Source: RUG14871 sp045539425
GTDB taxonomy: Bacteria > Bacillota_I > Bacilli_A > Erysipelotrichales > Erysipelotrichaceae
Assembly: GCA_045539425.1 (NCBI GenBank)
Contig: JAZQFH010000003.1
Location: 7,178-71,177 of the forward strand
Direction: 5' to 3'
DNA length: 64,000 nt
How positions within the stretch are numbered: the stretch's first letter is position 1; each line of letters begins with the position of its first letter. The notes beneath the pieces were generated by a model, which was not told the DNA's origin, did no database searches, and was given only the letters and a program-made list of their open reading frames with translations. Both the position numbers and the translations under genes were made by a program. Positions 42,296-51,049 of this stretch are shown piece by piece.

Positions 42296-43541
42296 TTATG
42301 ACAGAATGCTGTCATCCAACAGGAAATTGATGACTCCGATGGTAATAATTCCTTCATCATCAATCCTAGGTTTCATATATCCTTTTGTGATTATGATTTT
42401 CTTAAATGAATCATTAATGCTCCGCAACGAGTTCTTTTCCTGAATCTCTTTTTCAACACCTGGAATCTCGTAAGCAGACTGAATATAAAATCGTTCACTG
42501 CCTCTGTTCACAATAAAGTCTACTTCGTAATCTATTCTCATTGTTTTTCCGTTTTCATCTTTCATAAAGAATTCGACTACACCAACATCTACTCTGTATC
42601 CTCTGACGATCAGCTCATTGTAAATGATGTTCTCCAGAATATGGCCTTCTTCGATTTGCCTGAAGTTCAGTCTGGCATTTCTCAATCCAATATCTTCAAA
42701 GTATATCTTATATGGGGAATTGATATACCTCTTCCCCTTAACATCATATCTCTGTGCCTTGGAAATGAGAAAAGCATCTTTCAAATAACCAATATAGGCA
42801 TTAATTGTCTGATGGGAGAACACCACATTTTTTTCAGACTTAAATGTGTTTTCCAGCTTCGTCGGGTTTGTTAGGGAACCTATCCCTGAAGCAAGAACAT
42901 CCAAAAGTTCAGCCAGATTCTGCTCGTTTTTTAAGCCATTTCTTTCAATAACGTCTTTCACAAAAGCAGTATTAAACAGTTCAGTCAAATACTGTTCCTT
43001 GCCCGCTTTAGATTGATATGAAAATACCAACGGCATTCCCCCATAATTAACATAATCATCCCATGCTTCATCACGGTCATTGTAAACCGTCATCATCTCA
43101 GCAAAACGGAGTGGATGCATCTGTATGATATCTCCTCTTCCTCTGAATTCCGTAGCGATATCTGAAGACAGAAATCTGGAGTTACTGCCTGTTACATATA
43201 CATCGGTATTTCTCAATATCATAAGGCCATTAAGAACCTCAATAAAGTTATCCATCATCTGGACTTCATCAATTATGATATAGTGCATATCATCATTTGT
43301 AAGTCTGTCCTTAATAAACTGATAGGTATACTCCGGGGATCTGTATTTGATGTTCTCAAAACCTTCCATGGAGACCCGGATAATGTGATTGTTATCAACT
43401 CCATTTTCCAGTAAATAATCAACAAACAACACATTAAAAGATATGACTTGCCAGATCTTCTGATACCTGTCACGATTTTTACCATGCCATTGTTCATTCT
43501 TTCCACGAGTTTTTTAAGTATAAGTCACGCTTAATCTGCAT
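42296..43541 (-). pseudogene. AAA ATPase with DUF4143, broken by two homopolymer frameshifts
   Basis: An ATPase of the AAA_14/DUF4143 kind. The ATG at 43541 (GGAGGT ribosome site) begins MQIKRDLYLKN; one A is missing in the run at 43510-43515. The next frame carries the Walker A GIRRSGKSYLL; a T is missing at 43436-43439. Then the main frame (42296-43432) runs with YIIIDEVQMM (Walker B), VTGSNSRFLSSDIATEFRGRG and the DUF4143 domain (INAYIGYLKDAFLISKAQRY, YYNELIVRGY-type block). With both bases restored the gene is full length, about 415 codons. Either it is a recent pseudogene or both are sequencing errors in homopolymers. Confidence 0.85.
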
Positions 43542-43557
43542 ATCTACCTCCATTTAT

Positions 43558-43571
43558 TGTGTATATACACA
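43558..43571. promoter_or_regulatory. Palindrome upstream of the ATPase gene
   Basis: TGTGTATATACACA, a perfect 14-bp palindrome 17 bp before the ATPase start, placed where a promoter -10 region or operator would be. Confidence 0.45.
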
Positions 43572-43966
43572 GTTTTAGTAAATAAATGATATCGTCGGAA
43601 CGACAAATTGTAAAATGTTTTACTATCACTTTACAACTTTGCGATGGTTGCACAGGAATTTCACCTCTGCCGGGTTCTCCGCCAGCCGCGTACGGGAGTA
43701 TCATTTTCTTTCCAGCGTGTCTTCGCAGTATCAGTTGCAGTCTGATATTTACAGCAGGAGTTATCGCTCCCTTAACAAGATAAGATCCTGGTGTACCTGC
43801 TGGATTGCTAGAACTGGATTGTGTTCCTGATAGATACTTATTCAGATTTCAAATAACAATGCGGGTATATTTAATACCCTTACATATATATGGGACTGAG
43901 AATTCCGTTTTTAAGGTCTTTTTTGAAAAACTATTCTCGTTATGTGTCCCCACCCTTTACAGGAAT

Positions 43967-44010
43967 ATGCGAAAAATGCAACCTGTAGACATGTTTCCGT
44001 TCTCGCATTT
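43967..44010 (+). pseudogene. Inverted RlmD-like fragment (remnant D)
   Basis: Plus-strand reading MRKMQPVDMFPFSHF matches the intact gene's IQPVDMFPFTEH, with DNA similarity over about 35 bases, but on the opposite strand to rlmD. Confidence 0.45.
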
Positions 44011-44067
44011 TTGCGCGTTTGCGCGTTTTTCATCACCTCAAGTGAATGGTTTGGAAGACGAAAAAAA

Positions 44068-44092
44068 GACCAAAACCTCTTCGATTTTGGTC
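44068..44092 (-). terminator. Terminator after rlmD
   Basis: GACCAAAA / TTTTGGTC stem, 9-base loop, then seven T on the minus strand. Confidence 0.8.
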
Positions 44093-44120
44093 AATTTAGC
44101 TTATTTTTAGCGTTTTTTCG

Positions 44121-45269
44121 CTATTTTCGACATATCAACGCTATACACTCAACATGTTCCGTAAACGGGAACATATCTACCGGCTGAATCTTTACGACCT
44201 TATAGCCGCGGGAAGTCAGATATCCGAGATTCTCCTTCAGGCTTTCCGGTCCGCAGGAGATATAGATCACCTGTTTCGGCGCAAGCGTAAGCAATGCATC
44301 CAGGAACTTCCGGTCCGCTCCTTTGCGCGGCGGATCCATAATGACCGCATCGATTTTGCTTTTCTCACGGACTAAAGCACGCATGAAGTTGCCGGCATCA
44401 TCTTCCACAAAGCGGATATTGTCAATCCGGTTATTCTTCGCATTGACGCGGGCGTCCGCCACGGCTTTTTTATTGAGTTCCACTCCGATGACCTGTTTCA
44501 CCTTACGCGAAGCGATCATGCCGATGGTTCCCGTGCCGCAATACGCATCAATCAGCGTCTCATTTCCCTTGAAACCTGCCAGAGAGAGCGCCGTATTGTA
44601 CAGCACTTCCGTCTGACGTTTATTGACCTGATAGAAGGAAAGCGCGGAGATGTTGAACGCACAGCCGCACAGATCATCCGTAATATAGCCTTTCCCGTAC
44701 AGCGTGCGGCTCTTATCTCCGAGCACCATGCTGGTATGACGGCGGTTGGTATTCTGTACCACGGTCTTGATATACGGATGCGCCTTTAAAAGATCCTTTA
44801 CAAACGCTTCTTCCTCTTTCAGCCCGTACGTCCCCGTGACTAAAACCACCATGACTTCATTGCGGGAAGAGGTGCGTACCATGCAGTGACGCAAGCACCC
44901 TTTCAGCGTGAACTCATTGAAGATGCTGATATGGTACTTCTGCGCTAATGAGCGTACGGTCTCAATGATGGCATTGGCCCACTCGTCATTGATCTGGCAG
45001 TTCTTCACTTCCACGATCTGATGCGTGCTTGCGACATAGTTTCCCACGATCACCCGGTGATTCTCGTAGCCGAAGGAGGCGTTGACCTTATTGCGGTAGT
45101 GATAGGGATCCTTCATGCCCAGAATCTCCTCCACTTTCCCGAAGCGGCCTAACAGCTGGTTCATTCTGGCCTGCTTCAGATTGAGCTGCTTCTGGTAGTC
45201 CATTCCCTGCAATTGGCACCCGCCGCAGTATTCGGCATAGGGACATGTGTTGAATCGGTCATTTTTCAT
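44121..45269 (-). CDS. rlmD: 23S rRNA (uracil-5-)-methyltransferase, RlmD type
   Basis: A 382-residue TrmA/RumA-family enzyme that methylates a uridine of 23S rRNA with SAM. N-terminal iron-sulfur Cys: CPYAEYCGGCQL at residues 9-20; SAM motif DAYCGTGTIGM near 240; DPPRKGADRKF near 315; ISCGPESL near 336 with the catalytic Cys; the end QPVDMFPFTEHVECIALI. It lacks the N-terminal TRAM domain found in many relatives, which makes it shorter than the usual 430-460 residues. TATAAT on the minus strand lies just upstream. Remnants resembling its 3' end lie downstream at 40.6-44.0 kb. Confidence 0.88.
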   Translation of the reverse strand: MKNDRFNTCPYAEYCGGCQLQGMDYQKQLNLKQARMNQLLGRFGKVEEILGMKDPYHYRNKVNASFGYENHRVIVGNYVASTHQIVEVKNCQINDEWANAIIETVRSLAQKYHISIFNEFTLKGCLRHCMVRTSSRNEVMVVLVTGTYGLKEEEAFVKDLLKAHPYIKTVVQNTNRRHTSMVLGDKSRTLYGKGYITDDLCGCAFNISALSFYQVNKRQTEVLYNTALSLAGFKGNETLIDAYCGTGTIGMIASRKVKQVIGVELNKKAVADARVNAKNNRIDNIRFVEDDAGNFMRALVREKSKIDAVIMDPPRKGADRKFLDALLTLAPKQVIYISCGPESLKENLGYLTSRGYKVVKIQPVDMFPFTEHVECIALICRK

Positions 45270-45363
45270 ACCAACATTATACTATTTTCCCGATACTTTT
45301 TAACTCAGAAGGACTCTTTTTATGGTATTCTATTTTATGTGATTTATAGACACAAGGAGAATT

Positions 45364-46563
45364 ATGACTATGGAAAGAAGAGTTGGTACTACAGTCCGCG
45401 GAATCCGCTGCCCGATTATCCGACAGGGAGATGACCTCGCTTCCATCGTTACGGAAAGCGTCCTGCTCGCAGCTGAAAGCGAAAACTTCGCGCTCAGAGA
45501 CCGCGACGTCATCGCTATTACGGAAAGCGTTGTTGCCCGTTCCCAGGGAAACTATGCCAGAGTGGAAGATATCGAAGCCGATGTCCGCGCGAAATTCAAT
45601 GCCGATACGATCGGTGTCATTTTCCCGATTTTATCCCGCAACCGCTTTGCGATTCTGCTCAGAGGAATTGCGGCTGCCTGCAAGAAAGTTGTCTTAATGC
45701 TCAGCTATCCGAGCGATGAAGTCGGAAATGCGTTACTGACATACGATCAGTTGGATGAAAAAGGCATCGACCCGTATACCGATGTCCTTCCATTGGAAAC
45801 ATATCACGAATATTTCGGCAATCCGGTTCACGAATTCACGGGAATCGATTATGTCGGATATTACATTGATGTCGTAAAGGAAAGCGGAGCCGAGTGCGAA
45901 GTGATCTTCGCCAACCGTCCGCAGGCAATCCTGAACTATACCAAGAACGTCCTGACCTGCGACATTCATACCCGTAAGAGAACCAAACGTTTATTAAAAG
46001 CCGCCGGAGCCGAAATCGTTTACGGACTCGATGAGATCTTAAATGAAAGCGTCAACGGCAGCGGTTATAACAGCACTTATGGCTTACTCGGTTCCAACAA
46101 GGCTACCGAAGGTGTCGTCAAGCTCTTCCCGCGCGATGCGCAGGGCTTGGTGGAAGACATCCAGGACAGAGTCTTTGAAAAGACCGGCAAACACGTGGAA
46201 GTCATGGTTTACGGGGATGGAGCCTTCAAGGATCCGCAGGGCAAGATCTGGGAACTGGCTGACCCGGTGGTCTCCCCGTTCCATACGGCAGGACTTGTCG
46301 GTACACCGAACGAATTAAAACTCAAATACCTTGCCGATGACAAGTTCGGTACCTTAACCGGTGAAGCACTCCGTGAAGCCATCAAGGCTTCCATCCGTGA
46401 AAAGGATGCCAACTTAAAAGGCCAGATGAGCACGGAAGGAACAACTCCGCGCCAGCTGACTGACCTGCTTGGTTCCCTGTGTGACTTAACCAGCGGTTCC
46501 GGCGACAAGGGTACTCCAATCGTTCTGGTTCAGGGTTACTTCGACAACTACACCAACGACTAA
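45364..46563 (+). CDS. Coenzyme F420-0:L-glutamate ligase-like protein
   Basis: A 399-residue protein of the CofE/F420 glutamate ligase fold: RDRDVIAITESVVARSQGN near residues 44-62, VMVYGDGAFKDPQGKIWEL near 285-303 and LTDLLGSLCDL near 367. In F420 makers the enzyme adds glutamate to F420-0, but Firmicutes of this kind are not known to make F420 and no other F420 gene is here. Such long homologues are found in Firmicutes, and their substrate is unknown; ligation of an amino acid to some other acceptor is possible. AAGGAG stands before the ATG; a second Met at codon 3 exists. Single gene with its own terminator. Confidence 0.78.
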   Translation: MTMERRVGTTVRGIRCPIIRQGDDLASIVTESVLLAAESENFALRDRDVIAITESVVARSQGNYARVEDIEADVRAKFNADTIGVIFPILSRNRFAILLRGIAAACKKVVLMLSYPSDEVGNALLTYDQLDEKGIDPYTDVLPLETYHEYFGNPVHEFTGIDYVGYYIDVVKESGAECEVIFANRPQAILNYTKNVLTCDIHTRKRTKRLLKAAGAEIVYGLDEILNESVNGSGYNSTYGLLGSNKATEGVVKLFPRDAQGLVEDIQDRVFEKTGKHVEVMVYGDGAFKDPQGKIWELADPVVSPFHTAGLVGTPNELKLKYLADDKFGTLTGEALREAIKASIREKDANLKGQMSTEGTTPRQLTDLLGSLCDLTSGSGDKGTPIVLVQGYFDNYTND

Positions 46564-46570
46564 GAAACTA

Positions 46571-46598
46571 AAAACGGACACGTCCGTTTTTTTTTTTA
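46571..46598 (+). terminator. Terminator after the F420-ligase-like gene
   Basis: AAACGGAC / GTCCGTTT stem with a very short loop, then a long T run. Confidence 0.85.
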
Positions 46599-46603
46599 TG
46601 TCC

Positions 46604-47242
46604 TTAAATCACATCATGCGGTGTCAGGATTCCCAGTACCGCCTCTTCGCTGTCCCCGTTTTCCGTCACGAAGATCAGCTCACACTTCTTGGTATTCTTA
46701 TTCCGCTCAAACATCAGCCGGATCACATCCAGCGTTGCCTTCTTTCCGACGAAGCCGAATTTTTCATACGGGTTATTTAAGAGGAAGTAACGTTTGTAGT
46801 CATTGATCAGTGCGTCTTTATGAAATGTCTCTCTGGCCAGATAGGCAATGATGCCTTTTTCAGAGACGACCGCAATGACCCGGTTGTTTCTGTCCAGAAT
46901 CGGCAGATAGCTGAAGCCTCTTTCATGCATGATCTCAAAGGCTTCCTGGAAGGTGGTATTCAGTTTTACCGTAACCAGTTCTTCCAGACTCGTACAGATA
47001 TCAATCGCCTTCACCGTCGCAAGTTCCAGAATCCCCTCGATCTGGGCAACCACCGCATCGGAGACCACAAAGGGATACTCCCCGTTGACCTCATCATGCG
47101 TCAGACTGTTGCGCAGATTGCGGAACGTCTCAAATTCGATTCTGAAATTCTTCTTTAATGCTCCATATAACTGCGGATTCAGATTTTCCAGCTCCCGGTA
47201 TCTTGCCAGGAAAATATCATTATATTCCTTTGAATATTCCAT
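46604..47242 (-). CDS. CBS-domain protein
   Basis: A 212-residue protein. Residues 1-80 are helical (LRNSLTHDEV is like a HEPN-type or DUF helix bundle); residues about 83-210 hold a CBS pair (FQEAFEIMHERGFSYLPILDRNNRVIAVVSE, split near 97-127; the second repeat ends EAVLGILTPHDVI). CBS pairs bind adenosyl nucleotides and act as sensors. It starts 7 bp after the PfkB gene, so it is the third gene of the MBL-PfkB-CBS operon. No catalytic domain is attached. Confidence 0.75.
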   Translation of the reverse strand: MEYSKEYNDIFLARYRELENLNPQLYGALKKNFRIEFETFRNLRNSLTHDEVNGEYPFVVSDAVVAQIEGILELATVKAIDICTSLEELVTVKLNTTFQEAFEIMHERGFSYLPILDRNNRVIAVVSEKGIIAYLARETFHKDALINDYKRYFLLNNPYEKFGFVGKKATLDVIRLMFERNKNTKKCELIFVTENGDSEEAVLGILTPHDVI

Positions 47243-47248
47243 ATCTCT

Positions 47249-48154
47249 TTACCCTATATAACTCCAGCGATTTGCGCCGAGCGTGGTAACTGCCCTGGCG
47301 CCAAACGCATTGGCAATGTTTAATGCTTCGATAATATCTCTGTGGTCCAACAGTCCCGTAATCAGACCTGCGGTAAAGCTGTCTCCCGCGCCGGTCGAAT
47401 CCAGCGGCGTGACTTCCTTTTCCGGTTTAATATATTCCCTGTGCGTCTCATCAAAAAGATAGCACCCTTTTTTACCGCACTTGATGATCACGTGCTTCAC
47501 CCCGCAGACGTACAGTTCTTCTGCCGCTTCCTCCACGCTGCCTTTCCCCGTCAGCATCATCGCTTCCTTCGCATTCGGCACAAAGTAATCAATCCGTGAT
47601 AACACCTCTTCATAATCTTTTGCACTCTCTCCGTTTTTCGGCGTGGTAGTATCACAGACCAGCGTCTTTCCGCTCTTTTTGATCCGCTCAAAGAGCGTGC
47701 GGTAGTCTTCTTTTGAGAGGCAACGTGAGATAAAGAGCGACGCAAAGGATACGATTTCCGCCTCCGGATCCAGCGTCTCGGGAAGATCCTTCAGCGAGAG
47801 TTCTCTCAGCGTTCCGCTTTTAGTCCCGATCAGATTGCGCTCTCCGTCTTTGGTGACTAAGATCACGGTCATGTAGGTGTTCCCGTCTGGATCCACTTTA
47901 CTTTCAGAGATGTCCACGTTCCGCTCATGCAGAAAGCGCATCATGCCTCTTCCCGCTTCATCATTTGCGAAACGGGTAAGAAGACTTACGGGAATTCCAT
48001 GTGACGCAAGTACGACCGCCTCATTGAGGGCATCTCCGCCGTAATCCATCCGGATGGCGGAAACATGCTCGTGCCCGTTTTCAAAAATATGGGGTGTCAC
48101 GCCTTCCGCCAGCACATCCACACAGCTCGCTCCAATTACGATAACCTTACTCAT
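47249..48154 (-). CDS. PfkB-family carbohydrate kinase
   Basis: A 301-residue sugar kinase of the ribokinase/fructokinase family: MSKVIVIGASCVDVLAEG at the start, MDYGGDALNEAVVLASHG near 36-53 and the diagnostic LDSTGAGDSFTAGL near 245-258 with the catalytic Asp and anion hole. It phosphorylates a small sugar or nucleoside; 2-keto-3-deoxygluconate, fructose and ribose are all options. Its start overlaps the end of the MBL gene by 8 bp, so they are coupled. The missing sugar source nearby leaves the substrate open. Confidence 0.88.
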   Translation of the reverse strand: MSKVIVIGASCVDVLAEGVTPHIFENGHEHVSAIRMDYGGDALNEAVVLASHGIPVSLLTRFANDEAGRGMMRFLHERNVDISESKVDPDGNTYMTVILVTKDGERNLIGTKSGTLRELSLKDLPETLDPEAEIVSFASLFISRCLSKEDYRTLFERIKKSGKTLVCDTTTPKNGESAKDYEEVLSRIDYFVPNAKEAMMLTGKGSVEEAAEELYVCGVKHVIIKCGKKGCYLFDETHREYIKPEKEVTPLDSTGAGDSFTAGLITGLLDHRDIIEALNIANAFGARAVTTLGANRWSYIG

Positions 48155-48869
48155 AAACCGGCACCCCTCTCAGACGCTCAAGTGCTTCTTCTTTGATTTC
48201 CGGAAACGCGTGCCCAAGACAATGCCACTTATATGAAAGTCCCTCAAAGAACTTTAACAGATCTTCCAGTTCCTCTTTGCGGTAGATATTGTCGCAATAG
48301 AAATCCTCACAGTCCCCGTCTTCCACAATCAGAACTTCATCTGCAGGTACATGCACAAAGACGGCGTCTTTGGTATGTGTGGATCCTCTTGCATAAAGAT
48401 CCACTCCGACTCCTCCGAGATCCAGATGCATCTCTCCAGTGAAACCGATCTTGGGAAGCACGACTTCGATCTCACTTAAGTCGGGATACTCTTTCTGAAT
48501 ACACTCCGTACAGAACGGAATATCCTCTCCGCTATCTTCCCGCTCCTTCATCGCTTCCTTACTCCACTTCCATTTTTGTACTTCCGCGAGTTTTTCAATG
48601 GTAAGTTCATTTGCGACGGTCAGCCCCTTAACGGCCTTTAAGCCGAAGGTATGATCCCAGTGCCAGTGGGAGATTACGGTCATTTCCGGAAGCTTAAAGC
48701 CGGTATTCCGGATGGCATTATAAAACTTCTCTGTCTGCGCCGGGGAATTGCCGGCATCGACGGCAATGGCGCAACGCTCCCCTTTGATGTAATAGAGAAT
48801 CGGACGGTCCGTCTCTTTTTCGAAGGGAAGATACCAGATATGTTCGGAGAGTCTGCTCAGTGTTTCCAT
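48147..48869 (-). CDS. MBL-fold metallo-hydrolase
   Basis: A 240-residue metallo-beta-lactamase-fold enzyme: AVDAGNSPAQTEKF near 34-47, the zinc motif HWHWDHTFG near 64-72, GSTHTKDAVFVHVPADEVLIVEDGD near 158-182 (split by reading, second metal site) and GHAFPEI near 222. It likely hydrolyses a thioester, lactone or phosphoester. First gene of an operon with the PfkB kinase and the CBS protein, which suggests a role in small-sugar or lactone metabolism (inference). Confidence 0.85.
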   Translation of the reverse strand: METLSRLSEHIWYLPFEKETDRPILYYIKGERCAIAVDAGNSPAQTEKFYNAIRNTGFKLPEMTVISHWHWDHTFGLKAVKGLTVANELTIEKLAEVQKWKWSKEAMKEREDSGEDIPFCTECIQKEYPDLSEIEVVLPKIGFTGEMHLDLGGVGVDLYARGSTHTKDAVFVHVPADEVLIVEDGDCEDFYCDNIYRKEELEDLLKFFEGLSYKWHCLGHAFPEIKEEALERLRGVPVYE

Positions 48870-48894
48870 AGTTTCATTTTATCACATATGCTCT

Positions 48895-48923
48895 TTTCCA
48901 ACCGCTTCAAAAGCCATTATAAT
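48895..48923 (+). promoter_or_regulatory. Likely nudC promoter
   Basis: TTTCCA, 17 bases, TATAAT, about 23 bp before the nudC start. Confidence 0.6.
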
Positions 48924-48945
48924 AGGGTGGAAGAATGAGGCAATT

Positions 48946-49758
48946 ATGATACAGAACATTGAACCCCACATCTATGACAACACCTATGACAGACAGGAAA
49001 TTCAGCCGGACGACTGTCTTTTAAAGTTTGAAAACCGCTCCGTCTACCTGAAGGAAAACGGAGATTTGCCCCAGGCAAAAGACTATGAGAGTTATCCAAA
49101 AGAGAGCTGTTATTATCTTTTCAAAATCGATCAGACACGCGTCTATATCTCGCTTGGCGAACTCTCTCCTGTTTCTCTTTCTCCCGTTACACTACGCGAT
49201 GCCATAAGGCAGAGCGACAACACGGAAGGCTTTCTGCTCTATACCGCCTATCAGCTGAACCAATGGTATAATGATAACCGTTACTGCGGAAGATGCGGCT
49301 CGCATTTAAAGCGCGGGGAAACGGAGCGCTCTTTGGTCTGTCACAAGTGCGGCAATACCATCTATCCCAGAATCTCCCCTGCGGTGATCATCGCCTTACG
49401 GAATCAGGATTCCCTATTGATGAGCGTCTATGCCAACCGGGAATACAAACACAAAGCTCTGCTTGCCGGCTTTATTGAGATCGGGGAAACCCCGGAAGAT
49501 ACGGTCAGAAGAGAGGTCTTTGAAGAAGTCGGACTGAAGGTGAAGAACATTCAGTACTTCTCCTCCCAGCCCTGGGGAATCGAGTCCGATCTGTTGCTCG
49601 GATATGTATGCGATGTGGACGGTGACACCACTGTCACGCTGGATGAAAACGAACTGGCTCAGGCCATGTGGGTAAAGCGGGAAGATATTGAACCTGATGA
49701 CAGACAAAGCAGTTTGACCAGCACCATGATGCAGGCTTTCCGGAACCACAAAATCTAA
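48946..49758 (+). CDS. nudC: NAD(+) diphosphatase (NudC type)
   Basis: A 270-residue Nudix enzyme: zinc ribbon CGRCG...CHKCG near 105-127 (four Cys), YPRISPAVIIALR near 130-142, the Nudix box GFIEIGETPEDTVRREVFEE near 167-186 and SQPWGIESDLLLGY near 200-213, which is the NudC signature. It splits NADH/NAD and can remove NAD caps from RNA. GAGG stands before the ATG. Single gene with a promoter of near-consensus -10. Confidence 0.93.
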   Translation: MIQNIEPHIYDNTYDRQEIQPDDCLLKFENRSVYLKENGDLPQAKDYESYPKESCYYLFKIDQTRVYISLGELSPVSLSPVTLRDAIRQSDNTEGFLLYTAYQLNQWYNDNRYCGRCGSHLKRGETERSLVCHKCGNTIYPRISPAVIIALRNQDSLLMSVYANREYKHKALLAGFIEIGETPEDTVRREVFEEVGLKVKNIQYFSSQPWGIESDLLLGYVCDVDGDTTVTLDENELAQAMWVKREDIEPDDRQSSLTSTMMQAFRNHKI

Positions 49759-49836
49759 CAGGACGGATCAACGATTCGTCCTTTTTCATACGAAAAGGCG
49801 GCCTTCATAGAAAACCGCCTCTATGTAAATCATAGT

Positions 49837-50256
49837 TCAGCGCACAGCCTTCTGATTGGTGTCGATGGAATCCTTAAAGACCACATAGCGGTCATAGAGA
49901 TATTCCAGTACGAAGTTCAGAATCATGTTGATTCCCGTCACCAGATATTCATTCCATTGTAACTGCTCTGCAAGGTAGTTTCCGAGCAGTGTGGAAGCAG
50001 GTGTGAACACCAGGTAGAATAAGAAGACCAGCGCCATCGCTTTCGGGATGTTATTGGCGGACTGGAATGTGTACGTTCTGTTTAGAGTGAAGTTCCATAC
50101 CACCGAAAGAATCAGGGCAATCAGATACTTCGGCCAGTAGTTCCAGTCTGTCAGCTTATCCAGCAGAGTGAAGGATACAATTTCAATGATTCCCGCGGAG
50201 AGCGAGAAGAGCGTGAACTTCACAGCCCTCCAGAATTCCTTTTTCTTCTCATCCAT
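49837..50256 (-). CDS. GtrA-family membrane protein
   Basis: A 139-residue protein with four TM helices and the GtrA pattern (KFTLFSLSAGIIEIVSFTLL, ILSVVWNFTLNRTYTFQS, ILNFVLEYLYDRYVVFKD). GtrA proteins are thought to move or flip polyprenyl-linked sugars for cell-wall glycosylation. The ATG at 50256 is preferred: GGAG lies before it, whereas the ATG at 50274 lies inside the upstream gene with no ribosome site. The gene overlaps the SIMPL gene's end closely, so they are coupled. Confidence 0.88.
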   Translation of the reverse strand: MDEKKKEFWRAVKFTLFSLSAGIIEIVSFTLLDKLTDWNYWPKYLIALILSVVWNFTLNRTYTFQSANNIPKAMALVFLFYLVFTPASTLLGNYLAEQLQWNEYLVTGINMILNFVLEYLYDRYVVFKDSIDTNQKAVR

Positions 50257-50260
50257 CTTC

Positions 50261-50917
50261 CTATTCTCCTTCATAAACGCAGTAGACGCTCTGCGTGATC
50301 GTGATCTCTTCCGGGGTATAGGTATCCGCTAAAGAGTTCTTGCGCATCAACAGCGCTCCACCCATGGCAGCTTCCTCCACCGCAAAATCCGAATTGGAGC
50401 GGAAGTGAGACCCGCTGTGATTGAGATCCACTTTCTTTAAGCGCAGCTCTTTTAATTTGGCACTTTTCGCTAACGCCTTAGCGTTTTTTTCCGCTTCCTT
50501 CATTGCCAGTGCGATCGCCTGGTCGATTCCCTTGCGCTCATCCTTTAAAGAGAAGCTGATGTGGTATTCCGGTCCTTCCGGCAGTTTGCGTGAAGCATCC
50601 AGCACTCTGCTCAGGCGGTCCATGTCATACGCAAAGCCGAGATATGCCTGCTGGGTATAGCGGTAACCCTTATCAACATTCCTGCGCAATGCTTCATCGT
50701 ATTCCCGCTCCATGTAGACATTTAAGGAAGTGCTGATCAGATCTTTCGGCTGCATGCCTAAAGGTTTGAGCACTTCATCGACAAAGCGCTGCACCTTGCC
50801 GACTCCCGCTTCATAAGCGTTCTGATAATTCGCATCAAAAGCACTGAAGGTAAAATGAATCTGAATATAGTCCGGCGCAATCTTCTTGTTCGCCGTTCCC
50901 GTTACATAAAGTTCCAT
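50261..50917 (-). CDS. SIMPL-domain (DUF541) protein
   Basis: A 218-residue single SIMPL/DUF541 domain: LYVTGTANKKIAPDYIQI at 3-20, AYEAGVGKVQRFVDEVL near 36-52, and VYMEREYDEALRRNVDKGYRYTQQ near 67-90 (split). No signal peptide, so it is cytosolic here, which is uncommon, as many SIMPL proteins are secreted. The family relates to mouse SIMPL; its bacterial role is not known. Ends within the ribosome-site region of the GtrA gene. Confidence 0.82.
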   Translation of the reverse strand: MELYVTGTANKKIAPDYIQIHFTFSAFDANYQNAYEAGVGKVQRFVDEVLKPLGMQPKDLISTSLNVYMEREYDEALRRNVDKGYRYTQQAYLGFAYDMDRLSRVLDASRKLPEGPEYHISFSLKDERKGIDQAIALAMKEAEKNAKALAKSAKLKELRLKKVDLNHSGSHFRSNSDFAVEEAAMGGALLMRKNSLADTYTPEEITITQSVYCVYEGE

Positions 50918-51004
50918 AGATTATTTCTCCCTGCCTTTATTTTACACCACTTCACCTTTTCCCGCCCTTTTCCCCCCTCTTTTTTCAGGTAATGTTCATA
51001 GGTT

Positions 51005-51032
51005 TTGCCTAAAATGAGAGAAATGATATACT
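51005..51032 (+). promoter_or_regulatory. Likely promoter of the beta-helix lipoprotein gene
   Basis: TTGCCT, 16 bases, TATACT, 18 bp before the start codon. Confidence 0.55.
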
Positions 51033-51049
51033 AAAGACAGGTGATTACA

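Larger units (their letters stand above)
43542..44120. other. AT-rich gap with palindrome and RlmD-like remnant
   Basis: No supported gene. It contains the palindrome TGTGTATATACACA (43558-43571), short ORFs on both strands without recognisable domains, a plus-strand stretch 43967-44010 that reads MQPVDMFPFSH (like the RlmD motif) and the rlmD terminator (44068-44092). Confidence 0.6.

Noticed and set aside
43586..43830. Small plus-strand ORFs in the AT-rich gap
   Set aside because: No start signals, no domains, and overlapping frames of equal length.
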